From Acanthaster planci (lineage: Eukaryota > Echinodermata > Asteroidea > Valvatida > Acanthasteridae), in assembly GCF_001949145.1 (NCBI RefSeq), contig NW_019091369.1, forward strand, positions 3,887,758-3,951,757: 64,000 nt of DNA. The letters run 5' to 3'. A program made the translations under genes and the position numbers. This document shows positions 11,501-23,800 of the stretch, piece by piece (within the stretch, counting starts at the first letter, position 1; the number at the start of each line of letters is the position of its first letter). The notes beneath the pieces were generated by a model. It saw nothing but the letters and a program-made list of their open reading frames with translations, had not been told where the DNA came from and did no database searches.

Positions 11501-14500
11501 AATTCACTGTTTATCTTTTATTCATTTTTTTCAAATATTGCAGAAAAGTTACATGATAAATGGAATTTGAAATTTATGGCAGAGGTATTTGCCAACTGAT
11601 TTTTCTGTGTATTCTTCTTAAATTAACAGCTTTGCCGTAGAAGTGTTCGTCGCCAACTGGACAAAAACCTGACATTTCACAAGACTCTAGCCTACATGAT
11701 CACTCTATTGAACATTGTGCATTGCATCGCACATTTCTTCAACTTCCGCAACTTGTATGATCACTTTCGCGACTGTGAAAATTATTTTCCTGCTGATAGC
11801 CCCTACAAAGGTGTCTCCTGCAAATTGAGAGATTTAGAAGCCATGGGAGGAACTTGGATTAATCCTGTGAGGTTCGAAAACAAGGTATGTTTTTTCTTTT
11901 TGATGATTTCAATGTGCACTTTTGACTCAAATGTTAAACATCCAGACATAACTATCAACTCATTTTGCATTGTACAGCACGTGTATTTGTCTTCATTGTT
12001 ATTAGGCAAAAAACTCCATGCTGTGAAAGAGTTGACGACAGTTCTGTCCTAAATGATCTCCTCAGTCCTCATTTCAGTTGAGAAAGCAAAGTGTTTTTTC
12101 TTAACACCATTGAGCAAGTGTTACCTTTCATGTCTCAATGAAAGTTGCAACAGATTACCCTTTGTTGGAGGGAGAAAAACCTCAGAGAAGTATCTGTCCA
12201 AGGTGGTTACTTGTTGGTTGATTGGTTCATTGACTTTAATCATTTCTTGGTACCTTTTTGATTAATATATTTGTTTTTATATCTTACAGGCTTTGCCTTT
12301 TGGTTTTCCATTGATTGAGCAAGGTGTCATCCAGATTGCAGGCTGGTCAGGTGTAGTTCTTACCCTGGTCTTCATCATTATGTTTTCTTCAGCCACTGAG
12401 TTCATTCGGTAAATATGTCCTCTTATATGTCTACTTGAAAAGTGCAACTTTCAAAGCTAATGGCTGGATGAGATTGTGTTTTATTCACTTAAAAACAGAC
12501 ATTTTTATTGGCATTTGGAGGCTTTGCAATTGAAATGGTATCTGGAGGGAGGTCTTCAGAATTATGAATATAGAAAAGAAAAAGTTATAAAAGAATGCTT
12601 CTCTTGTCCTGATTGGTGGATCATGTTTAGTTGAGCAAACTGTTTTGGGGATAGACACGTTTGGATGCGGAATGTGGAACTTACTGAGCATTTGTCAGTT
12701 GTTTATGCAAAAGCAGCTTGGTAAATTGCAGGGAGTTTTATTGGGGAAATAGAAAGTGTTCAAAGTTCAGGAAGTCTGCGGATTCAGTGTTACGTCTTTG
12801 TCCTGTGCTCTTCCATAGAAACGATTGAACTACCAAACAATACCTGTAAAGTGACACCCACTCAGTTTGCTTAGTCATTGGGTAAATAAACACACGACTT
12901 GCAATAACTGCAAGTAATAGTCAGAGCTGCTATTTCAAGAAACGTTTACAGTTTGATCGAGGCGTCTGCACAATTTCGGTGGAATGATTTTCAAAGTGGG
13001 GGGGGGTAGTTGTGAGAGCATCAGGCATCAGCCATTAAAAGGCCAATCCATGAAGCCTCATCCCATTATAGAATCTGCAATAAAATGGGGGACAATGCCC
13101 CTCCCCCGTTGCAAAAGCAGGAGGTGGGGCCACTGATCAATCTGCACCCCTCTCCCTACTGTCGCTGCCAGTGGGTCCACATGGATCATGCTGTGTATGT
13201 TCTTTTGGTGATATTCTTTCTTCTCAGTTTTGTTAACTAATTATCCTTGAGCATATAAAAATTTCATTTTTTGTGCATAAACTTTTACCAATTTAGCAGC
13301 AAAACAGAGACAAAAATCTCAAACTATACTGAATTAGACTATTTTACACAAAAACGGAAAATTCCTGTTTCTGTCTTGTTTGAAGTCGCAGATGTCAACT
13401 CAGATCAGGAGAGGGAGTCAGAGTTGCCACACACTGTCAGGCTTCATTGAATTTCTGTCTCATGACTGGGACTATAAACCCTGATTTGAGTTTATCACTT
13501 TGCTTTCTTTCCTTGAACTTACAGACGTTCATATTTTGAGACATTCTGGGTCACGCATCATTTATTTGTCATCTACTTTGCTATGCTGCTCGTCCACGGA
13601 GTAGGGTAAGAGAACATTAAAGAACTGACAAGGGTTTTTTTCTCAAAGGCGCCAAAGGCATTGGTTCATTTATCAGCATTTTGTTAAGGGTTCCGTGCAG
13701 GACCTGTATATTTTTAGACTGCTTAGGAAAAGCTAGGGATGTAAATGTAACTTGTTTGTCAATGCCTACTGATTGAAACCAATGTCCAGTTCTGCATAAG
13801 CCCATCTCATTATGCGAAAGAAATGGTGCATAATCATGTGGTCGTTTGTTTTTTAGTCAAAGTATGGCTTGAATTTTCGAGATGTACTTTTGTGTGGGGA
13901 AGATGTTATTGTAATAACAGGTTTTGCCCATACTTTGCTTTCAAAAATAACTTTGGAATTCTTTAGCCATGGGGTTGTTCTGCGATATGCACGGAGTCCA
14001 TGGTTTTACATTTGAAGAGAGTTCATTTTAATTTGTTTTCACAGAGGTGTGATCCGTTCTCAGAACAACTTAGCTGAGCATAACATTACTTACTGTTCCC
14101 AGCAACCAGAACTCTGGACTCCTAGTAGTCAACCCTGTCCTTATCCCAACTTTGTCATGGGCAGTGCTGCAGTGAGTAATTTCATCATAGGTTCTTTTCA
14201 ATTTCAAGAAGCTGCTAAAATCATGGATTTTTATATTTAAGGCATTTCAAGTTTTTTTTGCAAATCCTGTGTAGCCTTTTATCTCTGATGTAAACTGTCT
14301 TATGAATTTCTTCTATGTGTGTAACAAACATATTAACATTTTGTGTGAGATACACATGTGCAGTGTAGACCATCAACCATTGATAACAAGAGCACTGTTA
14401 ATACACCAGTTGGCTTATCTGCCCCGAGTCGCTGAAGTGCACCCCAATCGGCGAAAGAAAGATGTTGTTACAAGTGGGTTCTTGCACGCGTTCTGCGTGT

Positions 14501-17500
14501 ACGCAAAGACCATACATGCCGGAATAAATTAGTTACGCATACTCAGCATGCTGCAGGTCAAATGCGCATATCCTTGCATGCCTCATGGCGCGCCCATGTG
14601 GTGAGTACCAAAAAACACGCCCTCTAAATTTGTTCCGCTTGGAGATCAATTTGAAGTTTCCAAGACCCCATCTTCTTTGTTTTCCAGTGCTGATAAGACA
14701 AGACCCCTGGTATAACAAGGTGATTTGTAAAGTCTTAAAAACCTTGTTATAAAGGTGTACGTGCATGAGGTATTGAATAAGTGCAAACGAATGGAGAATG
14801 CATGCGTGTTGGTGCACACGGTGTTTCTTGTGCTGTTGCCTTTTACACACTTCGGGCGTGAGATGCATTCACTTCGGTAACTCTGCAATGTATAGATAAT
14901 GGTGTCTCTTTGACCCATGTGATTTTTCTAGAACGTTTGCATGGGTGTCACTGTCTTGGAGAATTTTCTCCAAACAAGCACATGGTTGATTTTGTTTTCT
15001 GCATGTGTCCTTGCTTACAGAGTTGGAAATGGTGCGTTGGACCCATTGCTATCTATATCCTGGAAAGGTTTGTCAGGTTCATCCGTAGCTGTCAGAAGGT
15101 GCAAGTCATTAAAGTTGTCAAGCACCCATCTAAGGTTAGTTAACANNNNNNNNNNNNNNNNNNNNNNNNNNNNNNNNNNNNNNNNNNNNNNNNNNNNNNN
15201 NNNNNNNNNNNNNNNNNNNNNNNNNNNNNNNNNNNNNNNNNNNNNNNNNNNNNNNNNNNNNNNNNNNNNNNNNNNNNNNNNNNNNNNNNNNNNNNNNNNN
15301 NNNNNNNNNNNNNNNNNNNNNNNNNNNNNNNNNNNNNNNNNNNNNNNNNNNNNNNNNNNNNNNNNNNNNNNNNNNNNNNNNNNNNNNNNNNNNNNNNNNN
15401 NNNNNNNNNNNNNNNNNNNNNNNNNNNNNNNNNNNNNNNNNNNNNNNNNNNNNNNNNNNNNNNNNNNNNNNNNNNNNNNNNNNNNNNNNNNNNNNNNNNN
15501 NNNNNNNNNNNNNNNNNNNNNNNNNNNNNNNNNNNNNNNNNNNNNNNNNNNNNNNNNNNNNNNNNNNNNNNNNNNNNNNNNNNNNNNNNNNNNNNNNNNN
15601 NNNNNNNNNNNNNNNNNNNNNNNNNNNNNNNNNNNNNNNNNNNNNNNNNNNNNNNNNNNNNNNNNNNNNNNNNNNNNNNNNNNNNNNNNNNNNNNNNNNN
15701 NNNNNNNNNNNNNNNNNNNNNNNNNNNNNNNNNNNNNNNNNNNNNNNNNNNNNNNNNNNNNNNNNNNNNNNNNNNNNNNNNNNNNNNNNNNNNNNNNNNN
15801 NNNNNNNNNNNNNCTTTGTTTCAGGCGGGAATGTGCAGATTTCAGATAAAAAGATTTTAATATTTAAAGGTGAAATGATCATGAAGTGATCTGATTTTTA
15901 TGCACCAAAGAGAGTTGTTTAATATGATGTCAAAATCATCAGGAGTTGTCATACAGTGAGGTGATTTATTGACTTTTGATTTTTTAGATATTGGCATACT
16001 AATTGATAAATTAATTAACGACAGGTGATTGAGCTTCAGATGAAGAAGTCTGGCTTTAAGATGTTGTCAGGACAGTACGTCTTCCTTAAGTGTCCAGCTC
16101 TTTCCCACATCCAGTGGCATCCGTTCACTCTCACTTCGGTAAGACATCACAACTTCATTCAATATTACGCTGTTATGAAATTCACATAAAATGTCAGCAT
16201 TCATTGGAATGATGTGCTGTGTGATGCATACCCAAGTAGCTTCCTTATTAATCTGGTCAATGAAAGAATTAAGACAACTTCCTCCAGTTACATCGGTACT
16301 CAGGTATTTCCTGACCGTTTCATTCAATTGTTTTACCTGTTGATGCCATGCTAGGCCCCTGAAGATGATTTCTTCAGTATTCACATCCGTACCGTGGGTG
16401 ATTGGACCACAGGCCTAGCTAAGGTGATGGGTGCAGATAACGACACTCCTATTGAGTCTAACCAACTTGCTAGGGTCGCTGTGGATGGACCCTTTGGCAC
16501 AGCCAGTCTTGATGTCTTCAAATACCAGGCTGCTGTGTGTGTAGGTGCAGGCATTGGGGTGACTCCATTTGCATCCATTCTTCGTTCAATCTGGTAAGCT
16601 GTGAGCCAGGGTTATATTGTTATGAAATGTTGAGGAAATACTGCTCTTCCCCTTCAAAAGAGAAAATATCTCAGATGTGTCTTGCTGTTTCTGGCTCAGG
16701 ATGGTAGAAGATATAACCTCTTAAAGTCATCCAATTCCTGTAGCTTTTGTTTCATTTCTGTCAAGGGATTGGGTAGTGTTTAGTTCTCCCCTTGTGGGAC
16801 TCCCATCAGTTTGCAGAGGATCAAATCTGAATCCTATCTCCATTTAGAAACACAAGTTGCTTTGCGTAATTTTCAGAAATTTCATTCTCATCATATTTGT
16901 GTTTATTCGAGTAATATAAAGCTTCATTTCTTCAGTGATCCTTGTAGACATAAAATATTACCAAGCGCTCCCTAAGTTCAATTGAACTTAAATTCATGCA
17001 TTAATAAACTTTTCTTTTACTTAAATTTGTAATCATGAAGTACTCATTTGTAGCAGTGACAGTTATGGACATGTTTTCTCTGCAGGCATCAGAGTATGGA
17101 TCCAAACCTTGACCTCAAGTTGAAGAAAGTCTATTTTTTCTGGATCTGTCCTGACACCAATGCCTTTGAGTGGTTCTCTGAGATGCTAGACTCCTTGGAG
17201 AACCACATGATAGAGCAGGGCAAGGCAGATTTCCTCAAGTACAACATTTACCTGACCAGAGGTTGGAATACTAAACAGGTGAGTCTATATGACTCCTCAA
17301 AATATATGGAATTTCAAGGACAAAAGATGCTTTGAAATTTAATTGATAGAAATTAGTTACATAGATTGTGTTGATATTCTGCTTGAAATACTGTTCCAGT
17401 CAGAGGCGTTGGCTATGTCCTTTTTTTCTTGTTTCACAGGCCAAGAATATCTATCTTCAGGAAGAGGAGGAAGTGGACGCTATCACCGGCTTGAAACAGA

Positions 17501-17852
17501 AGACCAACTATGGCCGACCCAAGTGGGATGACATCTTCAAAATGATCGCTGAAGAGAATCCAGGGTGAGCAGCTAGATCTTACTGGTTTGATTTTTTATT
17601 TACTGTTTATGAAAAAATCTGTCCGTTTCTCTGTTTTTAATGCATTTTCCCTTAGTTTCTGTTTCTTATTGCAAGATCTGGGAGCTTGTAATGAAATTTG
17701 AATATTCTTCTAATTTTTCTTGGCTCAGCACCAGCGTTGGTGTCTTCTTCTGTGGGCCTAAGGTCCTCTCTCAAGTTCTCCACAAGTGCTCCAACAAGCA
17801 TTCCAACATCAAAGGAGGAGCCAGATTCTTTTACAACAAGGAAAATTTCTAA
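5556..17852 (+). CDS. NOX2: NOX2-like NADPH oxidase catalytic subunit (gp91phox type), 13 exons, 583 aa
   Basis: A membrane flavocytochrome that passes electrons from NADPH through FAD and two haems to oxygen, making superoxide. Exons: 5556-5600, 10673-10768, 11289-11408, 11630-11884, 12290-12408, 13525-13605, 14045-14171, 15021-15134, 16025-16138, 16355-16593, 17086-17278, 17440-17564, 17729-17852. All have GT-AG borders and the phases join. The start [15 protein letters not shown] matches the NOX2 start; human NOX2 is 570 aa. Visible motifs: polybasic B loop [17 protein letters not shown] near residue 90; haem-ligand histidines at about 104, 118, 223 and 236 with human spacing (14 and 13); an N-glycosylation site HNIT in loop E; FAD motif HPFTLTS (351-357); DGPFG (401-405); NADPH motif GAGIGVTPF (421-429); CGP (551-553); C-terminus NKENF. 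There is no EF-hand, so it is not NOX5 or DUOX. It presumably pairs with p22phox. Intron 1 (5 kb) holds several transposon relics, and the gap at 15146-15813 lies wholly in intron 8, so no coding sequence is missing. Confidence 0.96.
6000..6178. repeat. Fold-back (inverted-repeat) element in oxidase intron 1
   Basis: The left half (TTATCGCAAATACTGCA ... ATGGTAGAAAAGCATTGTGG) is mirrored by the right half (CCACAATGCCTTTCTACCAT ... TGCAGTATTTTGGATAA). Arms are about 75-80 bp and imperfect. It is probably a small non-autonomous DNA transposon. Ends are approximate and no clear target duplication was found. Confidence 0.65.
6915..7232. repeat. Terminal-inverted-repeat element in oxidase intron 1
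   Basis: GGGTGCGTTTGATTAGCTT at the left is mirrored by AAGCTAATCGAATGCATCC near 7210-7230. The repeat is about 19-21 bp with a few mismatches and bounds about 320 bp. An internal hairpin (GTGTAAGTTTGACTTACACG) lies near the right end. It is a MITE-like relic of unassigned superfamily. Confidence 0.5.
7625..8125 (+). repeat. Diverged direct duplication in oxidase intron 1
   Basis: Sequence around 7655-7765 (ATAAACTTGG ... GACATTTGTAAGGAGTCAGA) recurs at about 8000-8115 (ATAAACTTGG ... GACATTTGTAAAGAGTCAGA), an offset of about 345 bp with many substitutions and indels. An old tandem duplication or two related repeat copies would explain it. Confidence 0.5.
10148..10627. mobile_element. hAT-type DNA transposon relic, 480 bp, in oxidase intron 1
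   Basis: The element begins TAGGGCTGAGTC and ends with the mirror GGCACAGCCCTA. It is flanked by an exact 8-bp target duplication, CTTATATT, at 10140-10147 and 10628-10635. Eight-bp duplications and short TAGGG-type termini fit the hAT superfamily. The inside is AT-rich, with ATATTTGATCAAATATCC-like stretches near both ends, and encodes no transposase, so it is non-autonomous. Its right flank lies only about 37 bp before oxidase exon 2. Confidence 0.82.
15146..15813. other. Assembly gap (668 N) in oxidase intron 8
   Basis: A run of N between exon 8 (ends 15134) and exon 9 (starts 16025). The protein joins these exons without missing family-conserved residues, so the gap is intronic. Confidence 0.97.
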
Positions 17853-18845
17853 GCTAATGATGTTGAGTCAACCTGTCATCGCAATAAATACTGTTCTCAC
17901 TTTTGATTTGTTAAGACATAATAACAAGAATACTGTTTACCCAAAAGAGGTTAGAAAGAATTATCCCAGTTGTGCTGTTTGTAATACCATAGACCTATGG
18001 AGGAATTTGGGTGAATAGTTTTGCAAACGATCGTGGAGATGCTTTGTGTGGTAAATTTAATTCCGTTAATTCTGGATGTAATTGTGCATTATAGAACAGT
18101 CTGTGGGATTTCAGCGCTGGTCAAAATGCGTGGTGCAAAATTGGTGCTTGGTGCAAAATGCTTCAAGTGAAATGAGTGAAGGATTTTAAATTGTAGTCAT
18201 GAGTAGGTCTCGGCCAATGTGGACAGGAAGTCGGTATCTAGCCATGTGAATTTTGTTGAGTCAGATAATAGACTGTTTACCAATCAGAATTGGCTTATTA
18301 ATAATGATAAATTGTGGCTTTTTTAAACGTTGTCTTGTGTAGTTTGAACACTTAATTAATTTGAGGAAATTAATTTAAATATTTGTATTTGTGCACCTTG
18401 TATTGGTTTGTGCTGAACTTGTGCAAATTGAATTTGAATTTTTAAGCATAAGAGCAATTTTATTTTAAGTACCCACTATTTTTGTAACACCTTTTTTTCT
18501 GTCGATTGATATCTGCAGATGGAATTTGTGAATCCAGTTGGAATGAATTTAATGACCACAGTAATTTTACGCTAATGGTGTTGATAAGGTGTAAATTTAA
18601 TCTTTCATACTGATTCGGCTTTTTGCACTGTCATTTCCATATTATCCTATAAAATTCTTTTTTAATGTCACCATTTTTAAACATCAATATTTTCATAAGA
18701 AACTCAAAACAACACTTGCAAATAGGAACAGGTTTAGTAAAAGCGTTTATTTTGGAAACCTATTTTTACTTTGTCGTTTATGATATGTAGTGAGTGCCAA
18801 CGGAATATTAAGAAATAAAAGCACTCATTTGAAATTGCAAATAAA
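17853..18845 (+). other. Oxidase 3' UTR with poly(A) signals
   Basis: AT-rich sequence without exons after the oxidase stop. AATAAA occurs at 17883-17888 (31 bp after the stop), 18814-18819 and 18840-18845. The distal pair probably marks the main 3' end. The opposite-strand creatine kinase has its own signal at 19022-19027, so the two convergent transcripts need not overlap. Confidence 0.55.
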
Positions 18846-19021
18846 ATATTGAAACTTGAGTACAGGATTATCGCCTCTGAACACAATTCAACAATATCGT
18901 TAAAGATCGTCGTTTGGTTGCTTTCTAGTGATTAGACCTAAACGATAGAGAAAACACCTCTTTCTTGACAAAATACCAAACGTGAGTTTCAAAATATTCA
19001 GTACCCGGGTTTCACCGTAGT

Positions 19022-19027
19022 TTTATT
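19022..19027 (-). promoter_or_regulatory. Poly(A) signal for creatine kinase
   Basis: TTTATT on the plus strand reads AATAAA on the minus strand, about 235 bp past the creatine kinase stop codon. Confidence 0.5.
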
Positions 19028-19261
19028 GGTTTGAAATGTTTCAAATACTTTGTGTTCTTTTGCATACTTCGACTTCGGGTTGAAACGTCCACTATGTAAA
19101 TTCTTTTCTCTTAATATCTGAAGCCTGCAAAATTTGCTTGTTTACTCTCTTTGATTACACCTACGTGTCTGTGACCAATTATAAGCTGATTGATTGAAAA
19201 CAGGTGAGCAGACGACGAATGAGACGCCTTGTGACTGGTCAGAAGTTGTCCGTTACTATTT

Positions 19262-22200
19262 TTAGGCCCTTGGAATCATGCTGTCGATCGAGCGCCCTCT
19301 CTCGAGCTGTTTCTCCATCTTGATGAGTAAATCGACGCCGTCGATTACCCGCTGGCAAAGTTGGACCTAAGAAATCGACAAAGTGTCACCGAAATGCAAA
19401 GGTAGGAACTGACTAGCTCTGTACTTTCTTGTTTGTTTGTAAAACAGAAGAATTAGTTTCAATTTTATGCATGGTTTTGGTGGTTTATGTGGTTTTATTA
19501 AAGACTGTAAAGGGAAGATCCAAAGTTAACCGTCGTGAGATAAAAGTCAACATGGCCGCTGTCATTGTTTTGGTTTAGTATCCTCGCTGTGTGAGCGATG
19601 AAAATTGTCTGGAATGTTTGCGGGTTCCCAGTTCGTCCTTATAATTCTCCTGATGTCTAATTCAGGCCCTTTATGAATCACAGTAAAAGTGTTCTTGAAT
19701 TAAAGGTTACTGCAGGTCTATTTCTCTTCTATTTCACGAGTCTTCACTGTCACCAAATGGAGAAAGCCCGTTTTAGTGAGGTACGAGACGCAAAAATGTG
19801 ACGAATGTGCATGTCTGTGTGATGTACTCATAGTCACACACCTGTTGGGCCGAGGCCTATTGTTAGCATGCTTGTTGTCATTCCATTGATATACCCACTG
19901 GAGGTTTTGTCTGCCGGTGGCAGGCTCGCCCACTGGTGTCTCATCACGATAAGTTTACTAACCTCAGATTGCCCAAGTCTGTCCAGGTTGGAGATGTCAA
20001 ACACTCCACCAACAGAGGCAGTGTCCACACCCCCAGTTCCTCTTTTCTGTAGTCGCAAACGCTCCAGGATTGTGTCAAAGCGTGAGTCCTGTGGATGGAA
20101 TACAATCGGCAATCGTTTTTTATGCTGAAGAATTAATTCCTGAAGGCATTGAGGTAACTCCAGGAAACCATCAGAACATTTATTTTGGAAAAGTGATACT
20201 TGTGCTGGTCAGGAATTCCTTTCTTTCACAGTTACAAGAATTGTTTTTTTTTAGTTTCAAGACTTCCATTTAGAAGAAAACAACACATCATATTATTTGT
20301 TCTGTATATATTTGACACTAATAATTGATTCGAAAAATAAAAACTGGCTGCTTTTTTGAGGGAAGGTGGGAAATGACTGCAGAAAGAGTCCTTCCTCATT
20401 TTACTAAACCATGACTTCGCGCACTGTCCATCCTGACAATTAATGCCACAGGGCCAGGTTGCTGGTAGTTGTGTGACTGTTCTTGGCAGCTGTAAGGATT
20501 TCTGTTTGCGTTTTTCATCTTGTCCATACTTTGGCAAGATTAGGCAGTTTGACATGAACACCAGCTCGCATGCCCGTTCCTAGATTGGAGGGGCAGGTCA
20601 GAACATAGCCCAGATGCTCATTCCACATGTACTCCCAGCCTTTAGTTTTGATCAGACTCTCCACCTGGAAAGAGAACGGTGAATAGTGATTTAAGAGACA
20701 AGTCGAGGCAACAATTCATCACCTGAAAATAATTTTCGTTTGAGAAAAGTTTCATGCAATTTATCTCTTAGCTGTTGACTTTTGTCGGCGATTTATTATT
20801 TGCTCTGTTTTAAAATTGAGAAGATTCATATTCAATTTAAAAAAGTCTGAAAGCATTGCGCCTTGAACAGAAGCGCTCCCTCATCGGTTGGAAAGAGCCA
20901 TGCTGGTCGGGAGTGTTCATTTTGATGGTAGCGATGCGACTGCAAAGTTTGAGCTTCATAGTCGTTTGTTAACCAGCGATGTGCAGTTACCAGCACACGA
21001 GCCTCCGTTGCTGAGAAAATTGCGCCCTCTCTTGGTCCAGCTCGGGGCCCACACAGTTTCATTTGAGTAAGCGCCTGTTCTAACCTGGTTTAGACCTCGA
21101 CAGAATCTGTCGAAGACGCTCTTCATATTGCCTCCCTTCTCCATGGAGATGAGCCGGGTGTGGTCCTCCTCATTCACCCAGACTAAGAAAGTCTTATCGT
21201 TGTTGTGCCTTGGTAAGGAATTGGGAGACTTGGATTAGAAGCAGGTTACACTGAGGAGGAAGAGACCAAGATGTTTTCTCAGTCACGTCTACGTTGACCA
21301 TACCACATTAGGACGAGGTGGAACGGTTTGTGTAACCAACACTTCTTTTGAATGTTTGTCTGTCGATCGCGGATCAATTTCTGAGCACATTGTTGTGAGA
21401 ATGACTTAGTCATGCTTGGTCCAGGCCTAAGAAGTTTACTCAAGGCGAAAGGAAAAAAACACAAACAAAAACTGAATTTCACCTACCAAGTGCAATCAAC
21501 TGACATAAAATCATTCAGGTTGGGGGAGGGTCGTTTGGGTGTGCAACCAACCGACGTCCAATTCATTCATGGCGTTTAATTTGCATCCTTGTGTTACTCT
21601 GGAAACAGTCTGCATTGTTTATTTGCACGTGAAGTGCTTTCTGAACACACCACGAGTTACATAATCACATATTTGGCGTGAAGAAACAAGTGCATGCAAC
21701 CGAGCCAACCGGGGCCATGCTTCACTTACAAAGATTCAGACTGTCCTTCATCAACCACTGTGCTACAGGTATGACGACGCTTCATTTCCGTGCTCTCCGT
21801 TTGTCCATTGTATTTTTTTTCTTAAATTATCTCGTCGGTTAAGTGAGACCCTGCTTATCTTTGTGAGCTAGATACGACTGTGCTCTACAGTACCACAGTT
21901 TGGCGAGTGTAGAGAGTTATCGATGTTCTTGAACAAGAAGTGTTTATTAGACTTGCTTACCTTCTAAACATTTTGTAGGCCTAATTATTGTTCTTTGAGA
22001 TGTTTTACCACTTGATCAAACAGGGAAATTGTTGGGTTAACTTTATCAACATTGAGTAGTGAGTGCTCACTACCTCAACACTCAGCTCACCAGATACCAC
22101 GAGCATCGGGCCAATCACGAGCCATGCCGGCACACGTGAGCAAAGGAGACACGGGCTTATCGAACAGGAAATGGTCGTCGATTAGAGTCTGCTGTTCGCT

Positions 22201-23800
22201 CTCCGTCATGTTGTTCAACGGGAAGTATTTGCCCTTCAAGTCACCGCTCAGGCCATCCAGAGCCTCGACTACGACCTGGAAGGTGGAACGGAACAAACGA
22301 AGAATCTTTTCAGACTTGAACAGAGGCTAGAAGTTGGAAAATTCGTCACTGTTCGTCCACATCGTTCTTGTAACAATAAGTAGCAAAAGTAAATAAAAAA
22401 AACTGAATAATTTTTTGTCCTTTTACGCTTTTCAACGTGCAGGTTTGCCCTTTAAAAAGTTTGCCCTGTCAAGAGGTCTTTTCATTATTTCCCCCTTCAT
22501 ATCAGCTAGGCAGTGATTTCTTCATCACTATGGTTCACCTGGTCGTACCGGCTTGCCCTACACTTCGAGTAACAAGCTCCTACCTGTTCGACCATGCGAC
22601 GCTCTGCCCGCGAGCATGCCGGCGGAAGGCTCAATCCACGAATGCAGCGGCCGGTTCGTACTCGGGTCGACAGCACGTACTTGTTGTCAAAGTTACCGCC
22701 CCGGATCTTAGAGGAGTCTAAGTCGGTTGGGTGAATATCGTTGGGACTGTAACCGTTGTGTCTTTCATCGATTACTGGGTCAAACAGTTCCTTGAAGACC
22801 TGCAATATGGTGAATTTGTTTGGCACACATTGATTTGATATCCCGTATAATTTTTGAAATTAAGATGTCAGCTTAGTCAACGGGGAGATGCCAACGTAGT
22901 CAAGAGGTCGATTATATACAAACTTGATGTTTCATCATTTTTCTGTCTTTTCCATAAAGTTCTATTCTACATAACAAGAATCTTCCATTATTTTTGTTGA
23001 TTTTTGACTTGTGTCGTCTCCTTTTCACGAGCTACTTACACACCTAGCACTGTTGATCAGCATTTTATACTTCAGTGTTTTACTGCTTTTTGTTGAGGTT
23101 TAACGACGAATAAAGTAAAAGTCTCCAACCTCGTAGGACTCTTCATCACCAGCCACACACCCCACTGTCTTGATGAAGGGGTGTCCCGGGTTGTCCACGC
23201 CAGTCTGTATAGCCTGGTCCAGCGTGTAGCCGTTGGGCGTCTTGCGGTTACAGAGTTTGGCGTAGATACTGGGCGTCAGGTGAGACGCCATTACGTTGTT
23301 ATGGTTGCGGAGATCGGGGAAGTTGGCCGACGGGGGGAAGGTAGTCTTAACCCCCTGGCTGACGCAGGCTTGGCCTCGTTTAGTACGCATATAGCTCAGA
23401 CCTGCTACTCCTGCCGAGATATTTTTTATTTTCAGTTTGATCATGAATTGTTCTTGGAAAGACCACATGCTTGGGTTTAAATTTAAATTATGAAGTTGAT
23501 GCATCACTGTTTTCCTGTTTTTTTAATATCGAAAAGCAACTCTACCCATGGCAGTTAAGTAACCATGTTTATTCTTCCCAACCTCCTTATTTTCGTCTTA
23601 AGTGCGGTGCAGTCACTGATAATGACTGCAGTGCATAGGCTTAACTGATACTGATGAAACTTGGCGCAGATGATGGCGCCCTCAACTGGTACTGCACCTA
23701 TTGGTTTAATGACTTTATCTTACTTACCAACGGCCACAGCTGCAGCGGCAGACAACTTGCCTCTATAGCCAACCATGCGTGGGAGCAACCGTGACGCCAT
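19262..23800 (-). CDS. CKMT1: Mitochondrial-type creatine kinase, 8 exons, 414 aa
   Basis: Transfers phosphate between ATP and creatine in the mitochondrial intermembrane space. Exons in transcript order: 23728-23800, 23130-23410, 22584-22799, 22091-22275, 21085-21208, 20530-20664, 19963-20088, 19262-19366. All phases join to 1245 nt; human mitochondrial CK is 417 aa. The N-terminus [20 protein letters not shown] is basic, Ala-rich and transit-like, followed by [15 protein letters not shown], typical of mitochondrial rather than cytosolic CK. Family motifs: [89 protein letters not shown] with the reactive Cys at about residue 317, and [20 protein letters not shown]. The last exon is short (34 codons, [20 protein letters not shown] to SMIPRA). 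It was found by splice and family alignment. The start is the first ATG in frame with the transit peptide. Arginine kinase is excluded by the N-terminal and CPSNLGTG contexts. Confidence 0.95.

Noticed and set aside
12955-13190. Poly-G and poly-C flanked segment in the oxidase intron, suspected hAT MITE
   Set aside because: I could not find matching terminal repeats or an 8-bp target duplication.
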